Assembly (NCBI GenBank): GCA_965116435.1
Contig: OZ220686.1
Location: forward strand, 2,852,001 to 2,916,000
Source: VXPQ01 sp965116435
GTDB lineage: Bacteria > Bacteroidota > Rhodothermia > Rhodothermales > VXPQ01
Reading direction: 5' to 3'
Length of the DNA: 64,000 bases
The position numbers and the translations under genes were made by a program. Within the stretch, counting starts at the first letter, position 1. Every line of letters starts with the position of its first letter. The notes under the pieces are model-generated. The model did not search any database. It was not told the DNA's origin and saw only the letters and a program-made list of their open reading frames with translations. This document shows, piece by piece, positions 18,163 through 26,430 of this stretch.

Positions 18163-19290
18163 ATGATTGGCGTAGCTGTAGCCGGTTCCGGATTCATTGG
18201 CCCCGTACATGTCGAGGCGCTCCGGCGGCTGGAAAATATTCATGTGACCGGCATTCTCGGGAGCAGCCCGCAACGCTCGGAACAAGCGAGGCGGGCGCTG
18301 GGCTTGCCGCGGGCCTATGCAGACTTTGACGAAGCGCTTGCCGACCCGGACGTGCAATCGGTGCATTTGGCCCTGCCGAATGTGCTGCATTACGACTATT
18401 CCATGCGGGCGCTGGAGGCCGACAAGCATGTGATGTGCGAAAAACCGCTGGCCATGAACGCCGAGGAATCGGCGGCGTTGGTGGAGGCGGCGCGGGCGTC
18501 GGGCCTGGAGGCGGGCGTGTGCTACAATCAGCGGTTCTATCCCCTGAACCTGCAGGTCCGTCGCATGATTGCAGGCGGGGAGTTGGGCGCCGTACATTCG
18601 GTGGTGGGCAGTTACGTGCAGGACTGGCTGTTGTACGACACGGACTACAACTGGCGCGTCTTGTCCGACAAGGGCGGTCCGTTGCGCGCCGTCTCCGACA
18701 TTGGTACGCACTGGATTGATCTCGTCACGTCCATCACAGGCCTGGAAGTAGAAGCGGTGCTGGCCGACCTGAAGATCGTGCATCCCGTTCGCAAACGGCC
18801 CCTCGGGGAGGTGCAAACGTTCAGCGGGACCTATGAAGGGGATGTGGAGGAGATCGCGATCGACACGGAGGATTGCGGCAGCGTGCTTTTCCGTTTCAAG
18901 GGAGGCGCCCGGGGCAACCTGTGGGTTTCCCAGGCGACGGCGGGGTACAAGAATTCCCTGCGGTACGAAATTTCCGGCGCGGAACAGTCGGTTTTCTGGC
19001 ATAGCCGGTTCCCCAACGAACTCCAGGTGGGGAACCGCAATGTTCCCAGCGAAGCCCTGGTCCGGGATCCCGCGCTGCTGCACGATCTTCCCGGACGCTT
19101 TACGAGCTATCCAGGCGGCCACAACGAAGGTTTTCCCGATACGTTCAAGCACTGTTTCCGCGCGTTTTACGATGCGGTGGCGGGGGGCGGCGAACGCCTG
19201 TATCCCTCGTTTGAAGAAGGGCACAAGGAAATTGTGTTGTGCGACGCGATTCTCCAGAGCCACCAGGAGGCCCGCTGGATAACGATATGA
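18163..19290 (+). CDS. Cytoplasmic Gfo/Idh/MocA-family oxidoreductase
   Basis: A 375-residue dehydrogenase without any export signal, unlike the other two family members in this window. The N-terminus is a Rossmann fold (VAVAGSGFIGPVH), the family motif CEKPLAMN is near residue 88, and the C-terminal domain has the conserved SDIGTHWID segment with a probable catalytic histidine. Its stop overlaps the ATG of the next gene (ATGA at 19287-19290), showing translational coupling with the isomerase. It is likely the intracellular step that reduces a keto-sugar back to the sugar, or oxidises a cyclitol, within the operon. Confidence 0.9.
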   Translation: MIGVAVAGSGFIGPVHVEALRRLENIHVTGILGSSPQRSEQARRALGLPRAYADFDEALADPDVQSVHLALPNVLHYDYSMRALEADKHVMCEKPLAMNAEESAALVEAARASGLEAGVCYNQRFYPLNLQVRRMIAGGELGAVHSVVGSYVQDWLLYDTDYNWRVLSDKGGPLRAVSDIGTHWIDLVTSITGLEVEAVLADLKIVHPVRKRPLGEVQTFSGTYEGDVEEIAIDTEDCGSVLFRFKGGARGNLWVSQATAGYKNSLRYEISGAEQSVFWHSRFPNELQVGNRNVPSEALVRDPALLHDLPGRFTSYPGGHNEGFPDTFKHCFRAFYDAVAGGGERLYPSFEEGHKEIVLCDAILQSHQEARWITI

Positions 19291-20222
19291 AACTCGGGTT
19301 TGTAAGCGCGATTCTTGCGGATATGGACCTTCGGGGCGTTGTTGAGACGGCGGCAGGGGAAGGCTACGACTGCGTGGAATTGCTTTGCTGGCCCCCGGGG
19401 AAGGCGGAGCGCCGCTACGCGGGGGTTACGCATATCGACGTGACGGACTTTTCCGCATCGGATGCCCGGCATGTGCGGGCGGTCGTCGACGATGCGGGGG
19501 TGGACATCAGCGCGCTTGGGTATTATCCCAACCCGCTTGCGCCTGACCCGGACGAATCCGCTGTGTATGTCGAACACATCCGGCATGTCGTGCGCGCCGC
19601 CGCACTGCTCGGCGTAGACCTCGTGAACACCTTCGCGGGGCGGGATCCTGCCCGCTCTGTCGAAGAGCAATGGCCGCGGTTTTTGGCCGTATGGAGGCCT
19701 CTTGCGGCGTTTGCGGAGGAGCACGGCGTCCGCATCGCCATTGAGAATTGTCCCATGCTCTTTACGCAGGACGAATGGCCGGGAGGCAAGAATCTGGCAT
19801 ACAGTCCGGCCATATGGCGCCGGATGTTCGAAGACATTCCCAGTGACCGGTTCGGGTTGAATTACGATCCGTCGCATATGGTCTGGCAGCAGATGGATTA
19901 TCTGCGTCCGTTGCGCGCATTCGCCGACCGCATTTTTCACGTCCACGCCAAGGATGTGCGCCTGGACCGGGATCGCCTGGACGAAACAGGCATTCTCGCC
20001 ACGCCGCTCGAGTACCATACGCCCAAATTGCCCGGGCTCGGCGATGTGGATTGGGGACGTTTTTTCTCGGTGTTGACCGACATCGGGTACGACGGCCCGG
20101 TGTGCGTGGAGGTGGAGGATCGCGCATACGAACATTCGCTGGAAGGGAGAATAGTGTCTCTGCGCCAGAGCGCTGCGTACTTGCGGACCTTCGTGCCGCA
20201 TAAAAACCTGTGTTCATGCTGA
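19287..20222 (+). CDS. Sugar phosphate isomerase/epimerase-type TIM barrel
   Basis: This 311-residue xylose-isomerase-like TIM barrel starts at the ATG at 19287, which overlaps the preceding stop. The metal ligands of the family are visible: Glu in IAIENC, Asp/His in LNYDPSHM, His in FHVHAKD and Glu in VCVEVED. Members isomerise or epimerise sugars and keto-sugars (inosose, tagatose, fructose, keto-glucose). Coupling with the Gfo/Idh/MocA gene is common for inositol-type and keto-sugar pathways. It should act in the cytoplasm on the product of its neighbour. The exact reaction is not assignable by reading. Confidence 0.87.
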   Translation: MKLGFVSAILADMDLRGVVETAAGEGYDCVELLCWPPGKAERRYAGVTHIDVTDFSASDARHVRAVVDDAGVDISALGYYPNPLAPDPDESAVYVEHIRHVVRAAALLGVDLVNTFAGRDPARSVEEQWPRFLAVWRPLAAFAEEHGVRIAIENCPMLFTQDEWPGGKNLAYSPAIWRRMFEDIPSDRFGLNYDPSHMVWQQMDYLRPLRAFADRIFHVHAKDVRLDRDRLDETGILATPLEYHTPKLPGLGDVDWGRFFSVLTDIGYDGPVCVEVEDRAYEHSLEGRIVSLRQSAAYLRTFVPHKNLCSC

Positions 20223-20261
20223 CTTGGCGTCGCATTTTCCGTACATACTCTTTACGAGATT

Positions 20262-21125
20262 ATGACCATGTCCCGCTTTGCTTTCGCCCCTGTCCTCGCC
20301 CTTGTTGCGCTCCTGCCGTTCCTTGCCCCGCCTGTGCAGGGCCAGACGCTGGTAGAACCCCCGCCGCTCTATATGCCGTACCTTGCGGACGCCCCCGTGA
20401 TTGACGGCGACCTCGACGAATGGAAGCAGGCCGCGCACCATGACGGCGTATGGGATATTCATCGCCTGCGCCATGCCTCCTGGTACGACGGCGGCGCCCG
20501 CAATCGCCTGACGGACCAGGCGCCGGACGAACCCGCCCTGGAGGACGATCTGCGTGCCCGATACTATATGGCGTGGGACGAGACCTATTTGTATTTCGGG
20601 GCGGAGGTGCACGACAACATAAACGATGTGGACGATCCAGACCCCGCTCCGCGCCGCTGGATGTTCAAGGATTCTGTCTGCTGGTTCATGGAGGCGCCCC
20701 GGGACAATGCGCCGGAATACTTTGGGCGCGGCGACAATGCATTTTGCTTCGTAGCAGATGCGTCCATGCCGGATTACGGAGCCTGGTGGCGTTACGGCAC
20801 CCCGGAAGACACGTATCAGGAAGCGCAGATGCCGGACGACATGGTGGACTACGCGTTGCAACTCGATCCCTGGGGAACCGGCGCCGGGGATTTCAAACTG
20901 GAGGCGCGCGTGCGCATGGATGCTTTTTTCCCGGTCAGCGACCCGCGCTGGATTGCTCCGCCCGCCGCCGGAGACGAATACAGCCTGATGATCGTGCATT
21001 GCGATCCCGACGGCGGGGCGTACGGCGGGCATTTTATGGTGTACGGCGACGGGGACGACGATTCCACATGGAGCCGCGTCATTCTGACCGGTCCGCAGCC
21101 CCCGATCGAGCGCCTGGCGGAATAG
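20262..21125 (+). CDS. Secreted CBM9-like carbohydrate-binding protein
   Basis: A 287-residue protein with a signal peptide ending PVQGQ. The mature part is one CBM9-like domain: VIDGDLDEWKQA at the start, ARYYMAWDETYLYFGAEV, and a long loop with a DDPDPAP segment. This fold is common at the N-terminus of DUF5916-type proteins, but here it stands alone. It is 39 bases after the isomerase gene on the same strand and probably ends the operon. It likely binds a glycan or sugar in the periplasm or at the surface. It may start at 20262 or at the second ATG, 20268. Confidence 0.78.
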   Translation: MTMSRFAFAPVLALVALLPFLAPPVQGQTLVEPPPLYMPYLADAPVIDGDLDEWKQAAHHDGVWDIHRLRHASWYDGGARNRLTDQAPDEPALEDDLRARYYMAWDETYLYFGAEVHDNINDVDDPDPAPRRWMFKDSVCWFMEAPRDNAPEYFGRGDNAFCFVADASMPDYGAWWRYGTPEDTYQEAQMPDDMVDYALQLDPWGTGAGDFKLEARVRMDAFFPVSDPRWIAPPAAGDEYSLMIVHCDPDGGAYGGHFMVYGDGDDDSTWSRVILTGPQPPIERLAE

Positions 21126-21257
21126 GGGCGCTTGCTTTCGTTGCGGCCACCCGCCGCAGGGCGTTTGCGGGCGGTCCATCGTGGACGCCTCTCCGCTGGA
21201 TCCGAGCGGAGCGTTTCGCGTACAGAGTGTAATCCGCCGCTTTGTTCGCTGTTTTCC

Positions 21258-21761
21258 ATGTCCGTGGAATCCATTTCATACCGCGAATTTTCCCCGTGGC
21301 CCGCATGGGTTCAGTGGATCCTGTGGGGCGCCTTGGGCGCCTCGGCGCTTCCCTTTGTGTTCGGATGGGATACGGATTCCGGCATGTTGGGCCGGGTGCT
21401 TGCCATCGCGGCCCTTCTGGGTCTGGGCGGCGCTATTCGGTATCTCTTCGGCGGGCTGAACGCTCAGGTGCAGGAAACCCGTTTGTTTATCTACATGGGA
21501 TCGATTCCGTTGGTGAAGAAGTCGGTGCCCTTCGCCGACATCAAGGCTATGGAAAGCGTGCGCTACCGTCCCCTTGCCGAATTCGGGGGGTGGGGCCTTC
21601 GCGGAATGGGCAAAAAGAAGGCCTGGACCGCGCGCGGCAACCAGGCCGTGGTGCTTACGCTGGTGGGCGGCTATACGTTGTATGTAGGCAGCGATCATCC
21701 AGAACGGCTGGAGGAGCATATTCGCCGCGCCATGGCGTCTCCTGCCTTGCCGGTCGAATAA
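21258..21761 (+). CDS. Small membrane protein with two TM segments, unknown function
   Basis: The frame opens at 21132, but the ATG at 21258 gives the best start. The 167-residue protein has two hydrophobic segments at about 17-37 and 42-62, followed by a soluble beta-rich part (TRLFIYMGSIPLVKKSVPF, then VVLTLVGGYTLYVGSDHPE) that resembles the PH-like region of bacterial membrane proteins. I do not recognise a named family. It stands between the sugar operon and a small secreted protein, in the same direction. Confidence 0.7.
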   Translation: MSVESISYREFSPWPAWVQWILWGALGASALPFVFGWDTDSGMLGRVLAIAALLGLGGAIRYLFGGLNAQVQETRLFIYMGSIPLVKKSVPFADIKAMESVRYRPLAEFGGWGLRGMGKKKAWTARGNQAVVLTLVGGYTLYVGSDHPERLEEHIRRAMASPALPVE

Positions 21762-21897
21762 TGTTTCGAATAAATCTTTTAGCGGCCCCGTAACTTGCAT
21801 CGGGGGCTTCCGTAGAGGATAGATGTTCCACCGCCCGAAACGCCGTGCTCATCCCGGGCGGAACCCTTTTCAACTCCTCTTCACCCGAGGTATTGCT

Positions 21898-22362
21898 ATG
21901 AACACGCACGTAGTCTCCGCAAAACTGAAAGCGCTTTTTCTGCTCGTTCCCATGCTGGCGATCGGTTTCGTTCCGATTGCGCCGGCGTGGTCTCAGAACG
22001 ACCTCACTCCTGCGAATCCCGAACAGTTTGACCAGTTGGTTTCCAGGCAAATCGTCGAGTCGCTCGGTTCGCCGCATATGCAGGTTCGCAGCCAGACCCT
22101 GAAGAACGTGATCGTGTACGCCACGCTCGATTTTGATCGGGTTGACTTCCCCAAACTCACCGAAACGCTTGCCGGGGTAGCCGAGACGGACGAATCGAAG
22201 TCGAACCGGCGCCTGGCCGTTGCGGCGTTGCGTTCTATTGATTCGTGGCGGGCCCGGCGGCATCTGGCGCACCTTGGCGGCATGGCCGACGCGGAATATC
22301 GGTCGCTGGTTTCAGGGGTGCTTTCGGAGTATCACGCCATGCAAACAGGCGGCGCGCTGTAG
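21898..22362 (+). CDS. Small secreted protein, HEAT-like helical, unknown function
   Basis: The ATG at 21898 is preceded by a GAGGT Shine-Dalgarno-like site and gives a clear signal peptide ending PAWSQ. The 154-residue product is helical after the signal, with a segment (ESLGSPHMQVRSQTLKNVIV) resembling HEAT-type repeats that count gene-dose-like units of 30-40 residues. I do not know its function. A strong terminator follows about 55 bases downstream, closing this transcription unit. Confidence 0.75.
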   Translation: MNTHVVSAKLKALFLLVPMLAIGFVPIAPAWSQNDLTPANPEQFDQLVSRQIVESLGSPHMQVRSQTLKNVIVYATLDFDRVDFPKLTETLAGVAETDESKSNRRLAVAALRSIDSWRARRHLAHLGGMADAEYRSLVSGVLSEYHAMQTGGAL

Positions 22363-22417
22363 CGAAGCGCTCGCAGGACGCGGGCGCCCGCACGGGAAGT
22401 ACGGCGTCAAGCGTTTC

Positions 22418-22450
22418 AAAGGGGCAGACCGGATCCGGCCTGCCCCTTTT
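22418..22450 (+). terminator. Intrinsic terminator
   Basis: A 10-base-pair stem (AAAGGGGCAG with CTGCCCCTTT) encloses a 12-base loop that is itself partly palindromic. The stem ends in a short T-run, with further Ts after 22456. It lies downstream of the small secreted protein gene at 21898-22362. Confidence 0.8.
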
Positions 22451-22567
22451 GCGTATGGTTTTTACCTGTTTTTGCGGAAACTTTTTTTGCGGAAACACTG
22501 AGGGGGTTTGCGCTTACTTGTTGGAGGTGCAAGCATTATCTCCCCAACGTGCGTAGAGAGGTATCTC

Positions 22568-23344
22568 ATGGAAGTGCGAACGACTGGAACCTTTAAGGCG
22601 GCTCGCTCTGATAATTCCCCTGCAAGACCGCGTACTATGACGGTCAAGGAATATGCCCGCCTCCCGGACCCGCAAGGCGGATATACCTGCGAACTGGTCC
22701 GGGGGATGGTTGTGCGCGAACCCGGGCCCGCCTGGTCGCATCGGCTACTGCAGTTCAGGCTGGCGAGACATCTTCATGCCTGGACTGAAAAAACAGGCCA
22801 GGGCGAAGTAGGACTGGAAGGGGATTGCATTCTGAGTGAGAATCCGGATACGGTTCGCGTTCCAGATGTGGTCGTGTTGCTGCGCCGTCGTGTTTTCGAT
22901 AACGAGCCTGGCGGGTGGATTCGCGGGGCGCCGGATATTGCTATCGAAGTGCTTTCTCCCTCGAATACTGTCCGGCAGATGCGCGAAAAAACAAATGAAT
23001 ACTTTGAGGCGGGTGCGCTTCGCGTCTGGATTGTGGATCCGCAGGCTCGCTCCGTAGCCATCCACCGCCCCGACGGCGCCGTGACGCTATTCAGAGAGGG
23101 AGATCGACTCGAAGATGCGGAAGCGTTGCCAGGTTTTGCGCTGGATATGGCCGAGTTGTTCGAGAGAGGGATTATTGAAGATGAGCAGAATGGCTACGTT
23201 GCGCTATGTCCCGAAGTGGATGTCGCGAGCCAAGGCAAAACGGTTGCTGAGGCGCATGCAAACCTTCAGGAAGCGCTCAATCTTTTTTCTGAGACGGCGT
23301 CAACCAGCGAGATAGAACGCCGGCTTCGGACAGCATTCGAATGA
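22568..23344 (+). CDS. Uma2-family (PD-(D/E)xK-like) nuclease fused to a HicB-like domain
   Basis: The ATG at 22568 follows a GAGAGG site with 7-base spacing; a Uma2-like start further in (ATG 22637) is possible. Residues about 24-205 are a Uma2/DUF820 domain: MTVKEYARLPDPQGG, then RVPDVVVL (catalytic Asp), IAIEVLSPS (Glu) and MREKTNEYF (Lys), the usual restriction-endonuclease-like set. The last 50 residues (GYVALCPEVDVASQGKTVAE onward) match the core of HicB antitoxins. No HicA gene is next to it. The fusion joins a nuclease-fold protein to an antitoxin-type domain in one chain; the HicB part lacks its usual first strand. The stop overlaps the ATG of the next gene. Confidence 0.85.
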   Translation: MEVRTTGTFKAARSDNSPARPRTMTVKEYARLPDPQGGYTCELVRGMVVREPGPAWSHRLLQFRLARHLHAWTEKTGQGEVGLEGDCILSENPDTVRVPDVVVLLRRRVFDNEPGGWIRGAPDIAIEVLSPSNTVRQMREKTNEYFEAGALRVWIVDPQARSVAIHRPDGAVTLFREGDRLEDAEALPGFALDMAELFERGIIEDEQNGYVALCPEVDVASQGKTVAEAHANLQEALNLFSETASTSEIERRLRTAFE

Positions 23345-24069
23345 GTAACGAGGAAGCGCGTTCGAGAGACCTTATGGCCTCTTTGCGTAACAGCGGCGAG
23401 TCGGTCGTGCTGTGTTTCAGCGGGGGGAAGGATAGTGCGCTGGCGCTGCAGGAGATTCGGCGCGACGGGAGGTATGTCGTCAGGGAATTGCTGACTACCG
23501 TAACCGTTTCCTATGACCGGGTAACCATGCACGGCGTTCGGCGCGCGCTGGCCCGGCGCCAAGCGGACGCCCTCGGGATTCCGCTCGCCGAGGTCGCTAT
23601 CTCGCCCAGTGCTTCCAATGCGGTCTACGAACGCGAAATGGGGCATGCGTTCGACCGGTTGCATGCCGAGGGGATTCGGCGCGTGGCTTTTGGGGACATT
23701 TTTCTGGAGGATTTACGGGTTTATCGCGAAGAGCAACTGGCGGCCCGAGGACTTGCATGCCTTTTTCCGATCTGGAAGCGCGACACCGCCGCGCTCGCCC
23801 GGCAGTTTATAGCGGATGGGTTCCGGGCGGTGGTCGTTTGCGTGAATCCGGCGGCGCTGGATGCTTCGTTTGCCGGGCGTTTGTTCGACGAGGCGTTTCT
23901 GGCGGACCTTCCGGCGGACGTAGACCCGTGCGGCGAAAACGGCGAGTTTCATACCTTCGTGTTCGACGGCCCCGTTTTCCGGCGCCCGGTTCCTGTGTCT
24001 ACCGGGGAGATCGTCGAGCGGGACCGCTTCGTGTTTTGCGATCTGGTTGTGGCAGAAGAGGGCGTTTGA
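23341..24069 (+). CDS. PP-loop ATP-binding protein, diphthine-ammonia ligase-like (DUF71)
   Basis: The ATG at 23341 overlaps the stop of the Uma2-HicB gene (ATGA), so the two are translationally coupled. The 242-residue protein begins with the PP-loop nucleotide-binding motif SGGKDS (residues 27-32) and continues with AFGDIFLEDLRVYREE and CGENGEFHTFVFDGP, conserved features of the DUF71/ATP_bind_4 family. In archaea and eukaryotes the family makes diphthamide in elongation factor 2. Bacteria do not make diphthamide, so bacterial members have unknown amide-forming substrates. It is likely cytoplasmic. Confidence 0.88.
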   Translation: MSNEEARSRDLMASLRNSGESVVLCFSGGKDSALALQEIRRDGRYVVRELLTTVTVSYDRVTMHGVRRALARRQADALGIPLAEVAISPSASNAVYEREMGHAFDRLHAEGIRRVAFGDIFLEDLRVYREEQLAARGLACLFPIWKRDTAALARQFIADGFRAVVVCVNPAALDASFAGRLFDEAFLADLPADVDPCGENGEFHTFVFDGPVFRRPVPVSTGEIVERDRFVFCDLVVAEEGV

Positions 24070-24162
24070 CGGGGTTGCCCAGCGGATTGGGTTTCATTGG
24101 AACAAGGCCCCAACCCTGCATCGTAAACCCCAAAAGCCATCCAACCGACCCGAACCAGGGCC

Positions 24163-24507
24163 ATGCGGCAGAATGGTTCTCCGGAACCCATCTTCGAAAG
24201 CGACGAGGACCGGACTTGGTTTCGGGTGCGTCTGCCGGTGCATGAACGGGCCGTGCTTGCGGCGACCATACATGATACCCAGCAAGATAAGTTCTTGAAA
24301 AATAAGGAAAAAGGTAATCACACCATACATGACACCCTACATGATACCCTACATGATACCCTACATGTCACAGAACATGCTGAACGCCTGATTTCGATTC
24401 TCACGGAAGAAATGAATCGTCCTCAGTTACAGGACATCCTGGGCATAAGTAACAGGTCTCACTTCGTGGAGGCATGCCTTAGCCCCGCCCCAAACCCCGC
24501 CAAAACC
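24163..24507 (+). pseudogene. C-terminal fragment of a Schlafen-AlbA/AAA_4 (COG2865-type) regulator
   Basis: This in-frame stretch reads MRQNGSPEPIFESDEDRTWF, then RVRLPVHE, an A-rich linker with HDTLHDTLHD repeats, and RLISILTEEM. These resemble the C-terminal end of COG2865-type (AlbA_2/AAA_4, RecG-like) regulators, where repeated HDT/HVT linkers precede a winged-helix region. No DNA-binding AlbA_2 or AAA_4 part is present upstream, so it is a remnant. It runs without a stop into the ABC ATPase frame. The base composition is more A-rich than the neighbouring genes. Confidence 0.6.
24326..24373 (+). repeat. 12-bp tandem repeat in the gene fragment
   Basis: Four 12-base units (TACATGACACCC, TACATGATACCC twice, TACATGTCACAG) encode the HDTL-type linker of the decayed regulator. 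The spacing is constant with no unique spacers, so this is not a CRISPR array. Confidence 0.85.
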
Positions 24508-25155
24508 ATGACGCCCCCCGAGAACAAGTTCCCGCTTCTGGACGCTTGTGGCATGGCCCGCCGCTTTGGCAAGCGGCTTCTTTTCCGGGACCTTTCGTTT
24601 TCGCTGTCGGGAGGGGAGAGCCTTGCCGTGACCGGCTCCAACGGGTCTGGAAAGTCCACCTTGCTTCGGATGCTGGCCGGGGTTCTGCCGCCCAGCGAAG
24701 GGACCGTCTCGCTCCGCGTGCGCGGCAGCGATTTGTCGAAGGAGGCCCATCCGCTGCATGCCGGACTGGTGGCGCCCTACGTGAATGTGTACGCCGGATT
24801 TTCGCCCCGGGAAAATTTGCGATTCATTGCCCGGGCGCGCCGCCTGAAGGAAGCGGACGAGCGGATCGAAGCGGCGCTTGCTTCGGTTGGACTGACGCGC
24901 CGCATGCACGACCGGGTCGCCACGTTTTCCTCCGGCATGGTGCAGCGCGTCAAACTGGCCGCGGCGCTGCTGGCCGATCCGCCGTTGCTGTTGCTGGACG
25001 AGCCGAACGAGCACCTCGACGAAGAAGGCCGTCGCGTCATCGCCGCCGTTATGCAGGACACCCTGCGCCGCGGCGCCATCGTGGTGGCGGCCACGAACGA
25101 CGCCCGCGAAGCGGAACAGTACGCCCGTACGCTTTGCGTCGAGGAGTACCGGTAG
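24508..25155 (+). CDS. ABC transporter ATP-binding protein (CcmA-like)
   Basis: Starting at ATG 24508 the protein has 215 residues, the usual size for a stand-alone ABC ATPase of the CcmA type. It has Walker A (GSNGSGKST), the signature loop (TFSSGMVQRVKLA), Walker B (LLLLDEP) and an H-loop region that reads TNDAREAEQ, with Asn instead of the usual His in that stretch. The permease and other cytochrome-maturation genes are absent, so its partner is unknown. The frame is continuous with the upstream gene fragment; an extended product starting at 24163 is possible but would carry a foreign leader. Confidence 0.82.
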   Translation: MTPPENKFPLLDACGMARRFGKRLLFRDLSFSLSGGESLAVTGSNGSGKSTLLRMLAGVLPPSEGTVSLRVRGSDLSKEAHPLHAGLVAPYVNVYAGFSPRENLRFIARARRLKEADERIEAALASVGLTRRMHDRVATFSSGMVQRVKLAAALLADPPLLLLDEPNEHLDEEGRRVIAAVMQDTLRRGAIVVAATNDAREAEQYARTLCVEEYR

Positions 25156-25202
25156 CCGATCCGCCGCATGATTTCCCCCGCCAAACCTCAAACACCAGAA
25201 AC

Positions 25203-25246
25203 CTAAAAAAGTAAGGCGCGAAATGTAATAACTTAAAAAAGTTAAG
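25203..25246. terminator. A-rich inverted repeat between convergent genes; candidate terminator
   Basis: The 16-base palindrome TAACTTAAAAAAGTTA (25231-25246) lies between the convergent ABC ATPase and ComF genes. It is preceded by AAAAAAGTAAGGCGCGAAAT, which shares its core with the element at 2104-2152. Both copies sit between convergent genes. Confidence 0.45.
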
Positions 25247-25280
25247 TATGCGCTGGTTTTCCGTCTCCCCACACCCCCTT

Positions 25281-26018
25281 TCACATCCGCGTCACGCCGA
25301 GCGCGGCGATGTCTACGGCCTCGGCCCCGGCTTCGAGCAGCGTGCTTGCGGCCATGCCCGCCGTGGCCCCCGTAGTCAGGATATCGTCCACGATCAGAAT
25401 GCGTTGCCCGGTGATCCGCTCCGGGAAGGGCACGGCAAAAGCCCCGTCCAGATTGTTCAGCCGTTCGTTGCGAGAAAGCGCTGTTTGCGAACGGGTGGCC
25501 TTGTTGCGGACCATGACGTCTGTCGCCACCGGTTTTTCAAGGGCGGGCGCAATGCCCCGGACGAGGTATTCGCTTTGGTTGTAGCCTCGTTCGCATAGCC
25601 GCATGCGGTGCAGGGGAATGGGCACGATCATATCCGGCGGCGGGCGATACAAGAGCGTTTGGGCAAAGGCGTGGCCGATGGCCTGGCCCAGCCACACCCC
25701 GTAACGCGGGCGATTTTCGTATTTCAGGGCCTGATGTATGCGTTGCAGGAATCCTCCCTTGTCGAACATCCACAGGGCGAATGCGCCGTCGATGGCGCTG
25801 CGCATGCCGGGCAGGTCGTCGATGCGCTCCCGCACATCGTCCGCATCGGCCCGGTCCGCGTTCCGCAGGCAGCAGAAGCAAAGCAGCATGGAGGCGTTCG
25901 GGATGGCGCCGCCGCAGTGCAGGCACGCCACAGGAAAGGCCAGCCCCATCAGGCCTTGTCCCATGGCGTGCGCCGTGCGCATGGATGTTTCCCAAAGGTT
26001 TCGTGCCGAGAGAGACAT
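25281..26018 (-). CDS. ComF-family phosphoribosyltransferase-like protein
   Basis: A 245-residue ComF-type protein. The N-terminus has a zinc-finger-like cysteine set (CLHCGGAIP and LCFCCL), and the C-terminal half has the PRTase fold with the PRPP loop ILIVDDILTTGATA. Between them are CERGYNQSE and KATRSQTALSRNER, both conserved in the family. ComF is needed for DNA uptake in naturally competent bacteria; homologues are widespread and are often annotated as amidophosphoribosyltransferases without proof. It is convergent with the ABC ATPase gene. The start is the ATG at 26018. Confidence 0.9.
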   Translation of the reverse strand: MSLSARNLWETSMRTAHAMGQGLMGLAFPVACLHCGGAIPNASMLLCFCCLRNADRADADDVRERIDDLPGMRSAIDGAFALWMFDKGGFLQRIHQALKYENRPRYGVWLGQAIGHAFAQTLLYRPPPDMIVPIPLHRMRLCERGYNQSEYLVRGIAPALEKPVATDVMVRNKATRSQTALSRNERLNNLDGAFAVPFPERITGQRILIVDDILTTGATAGMAASTLLEAGAEAVDIAALGVTRM

Positions 26019-26178
26019 GGTTTCGGTAGGATATTTCGCTACGGTGGTGCAAAAGATGCTTCGAATTTCCTATATTAGACACCTCGGTTCGATCCACATA
26101 ACCTGCCGCGGCGCCCCCGCGCGGTTTTTTTTCGACCGAGTATCCCTGAGGTTATGGACACAAGCACTACCGAATCCG

Positions 26179-26430
26179 ATGGCGACTCCCGTGCGGCGCG
26201 GAATGATTATCAAGAATGCCAATGCGCGTCCGGTTGATATAGGCATGACTTCTCGCAACATTACGTTGCTTCCCGGCGAGGAAACCATGATCACCGCGGA
26301 AGAGGTGCGCGATCCCGAGGTTCGGAAGAACCTGCAGGTGCGCGCTATTTCGATCGTGCGTCCGGTCACGACGGAGGAGGAAAAAGCATTTCAGAAGGAG
26401 CTCGCAGGAGCCGGGAGCGTTCAGGGATGA
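26179..26430 (+). CDS. Small protein coupled to a glycosyltransferase, unknown function
   Basis: An 83-residue protein starting at ATG 26179 (a start at 26203 is also possible). Its text is compact and beta-rich: IIKNANARPVDIGM, then NITLLPGEETMITAEEV and LQVRAISIVRP, ending in an acidic helix. I do not recognise the family. Its stop overlaps the start of the next gene (ATGA, 26427-26430), so it is probably translated together with the tRNA glycosyltransferase. It may be an accessory or regulatory protein for that enzyme. Confidence 0.65.
   Translation: MATPVRRGMIIKNANARPVDIGMTSRNITLLPGEETMITAEEVRDPEVRKNLQVRAISIVRPVTTEEEKAFQKELAGAGSVQG

Noticed and set aside
24326..24373. Possible CRISPR array
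   Set aside because: It is a 12-base tandem repeat without spacers, inside a coding remnant.
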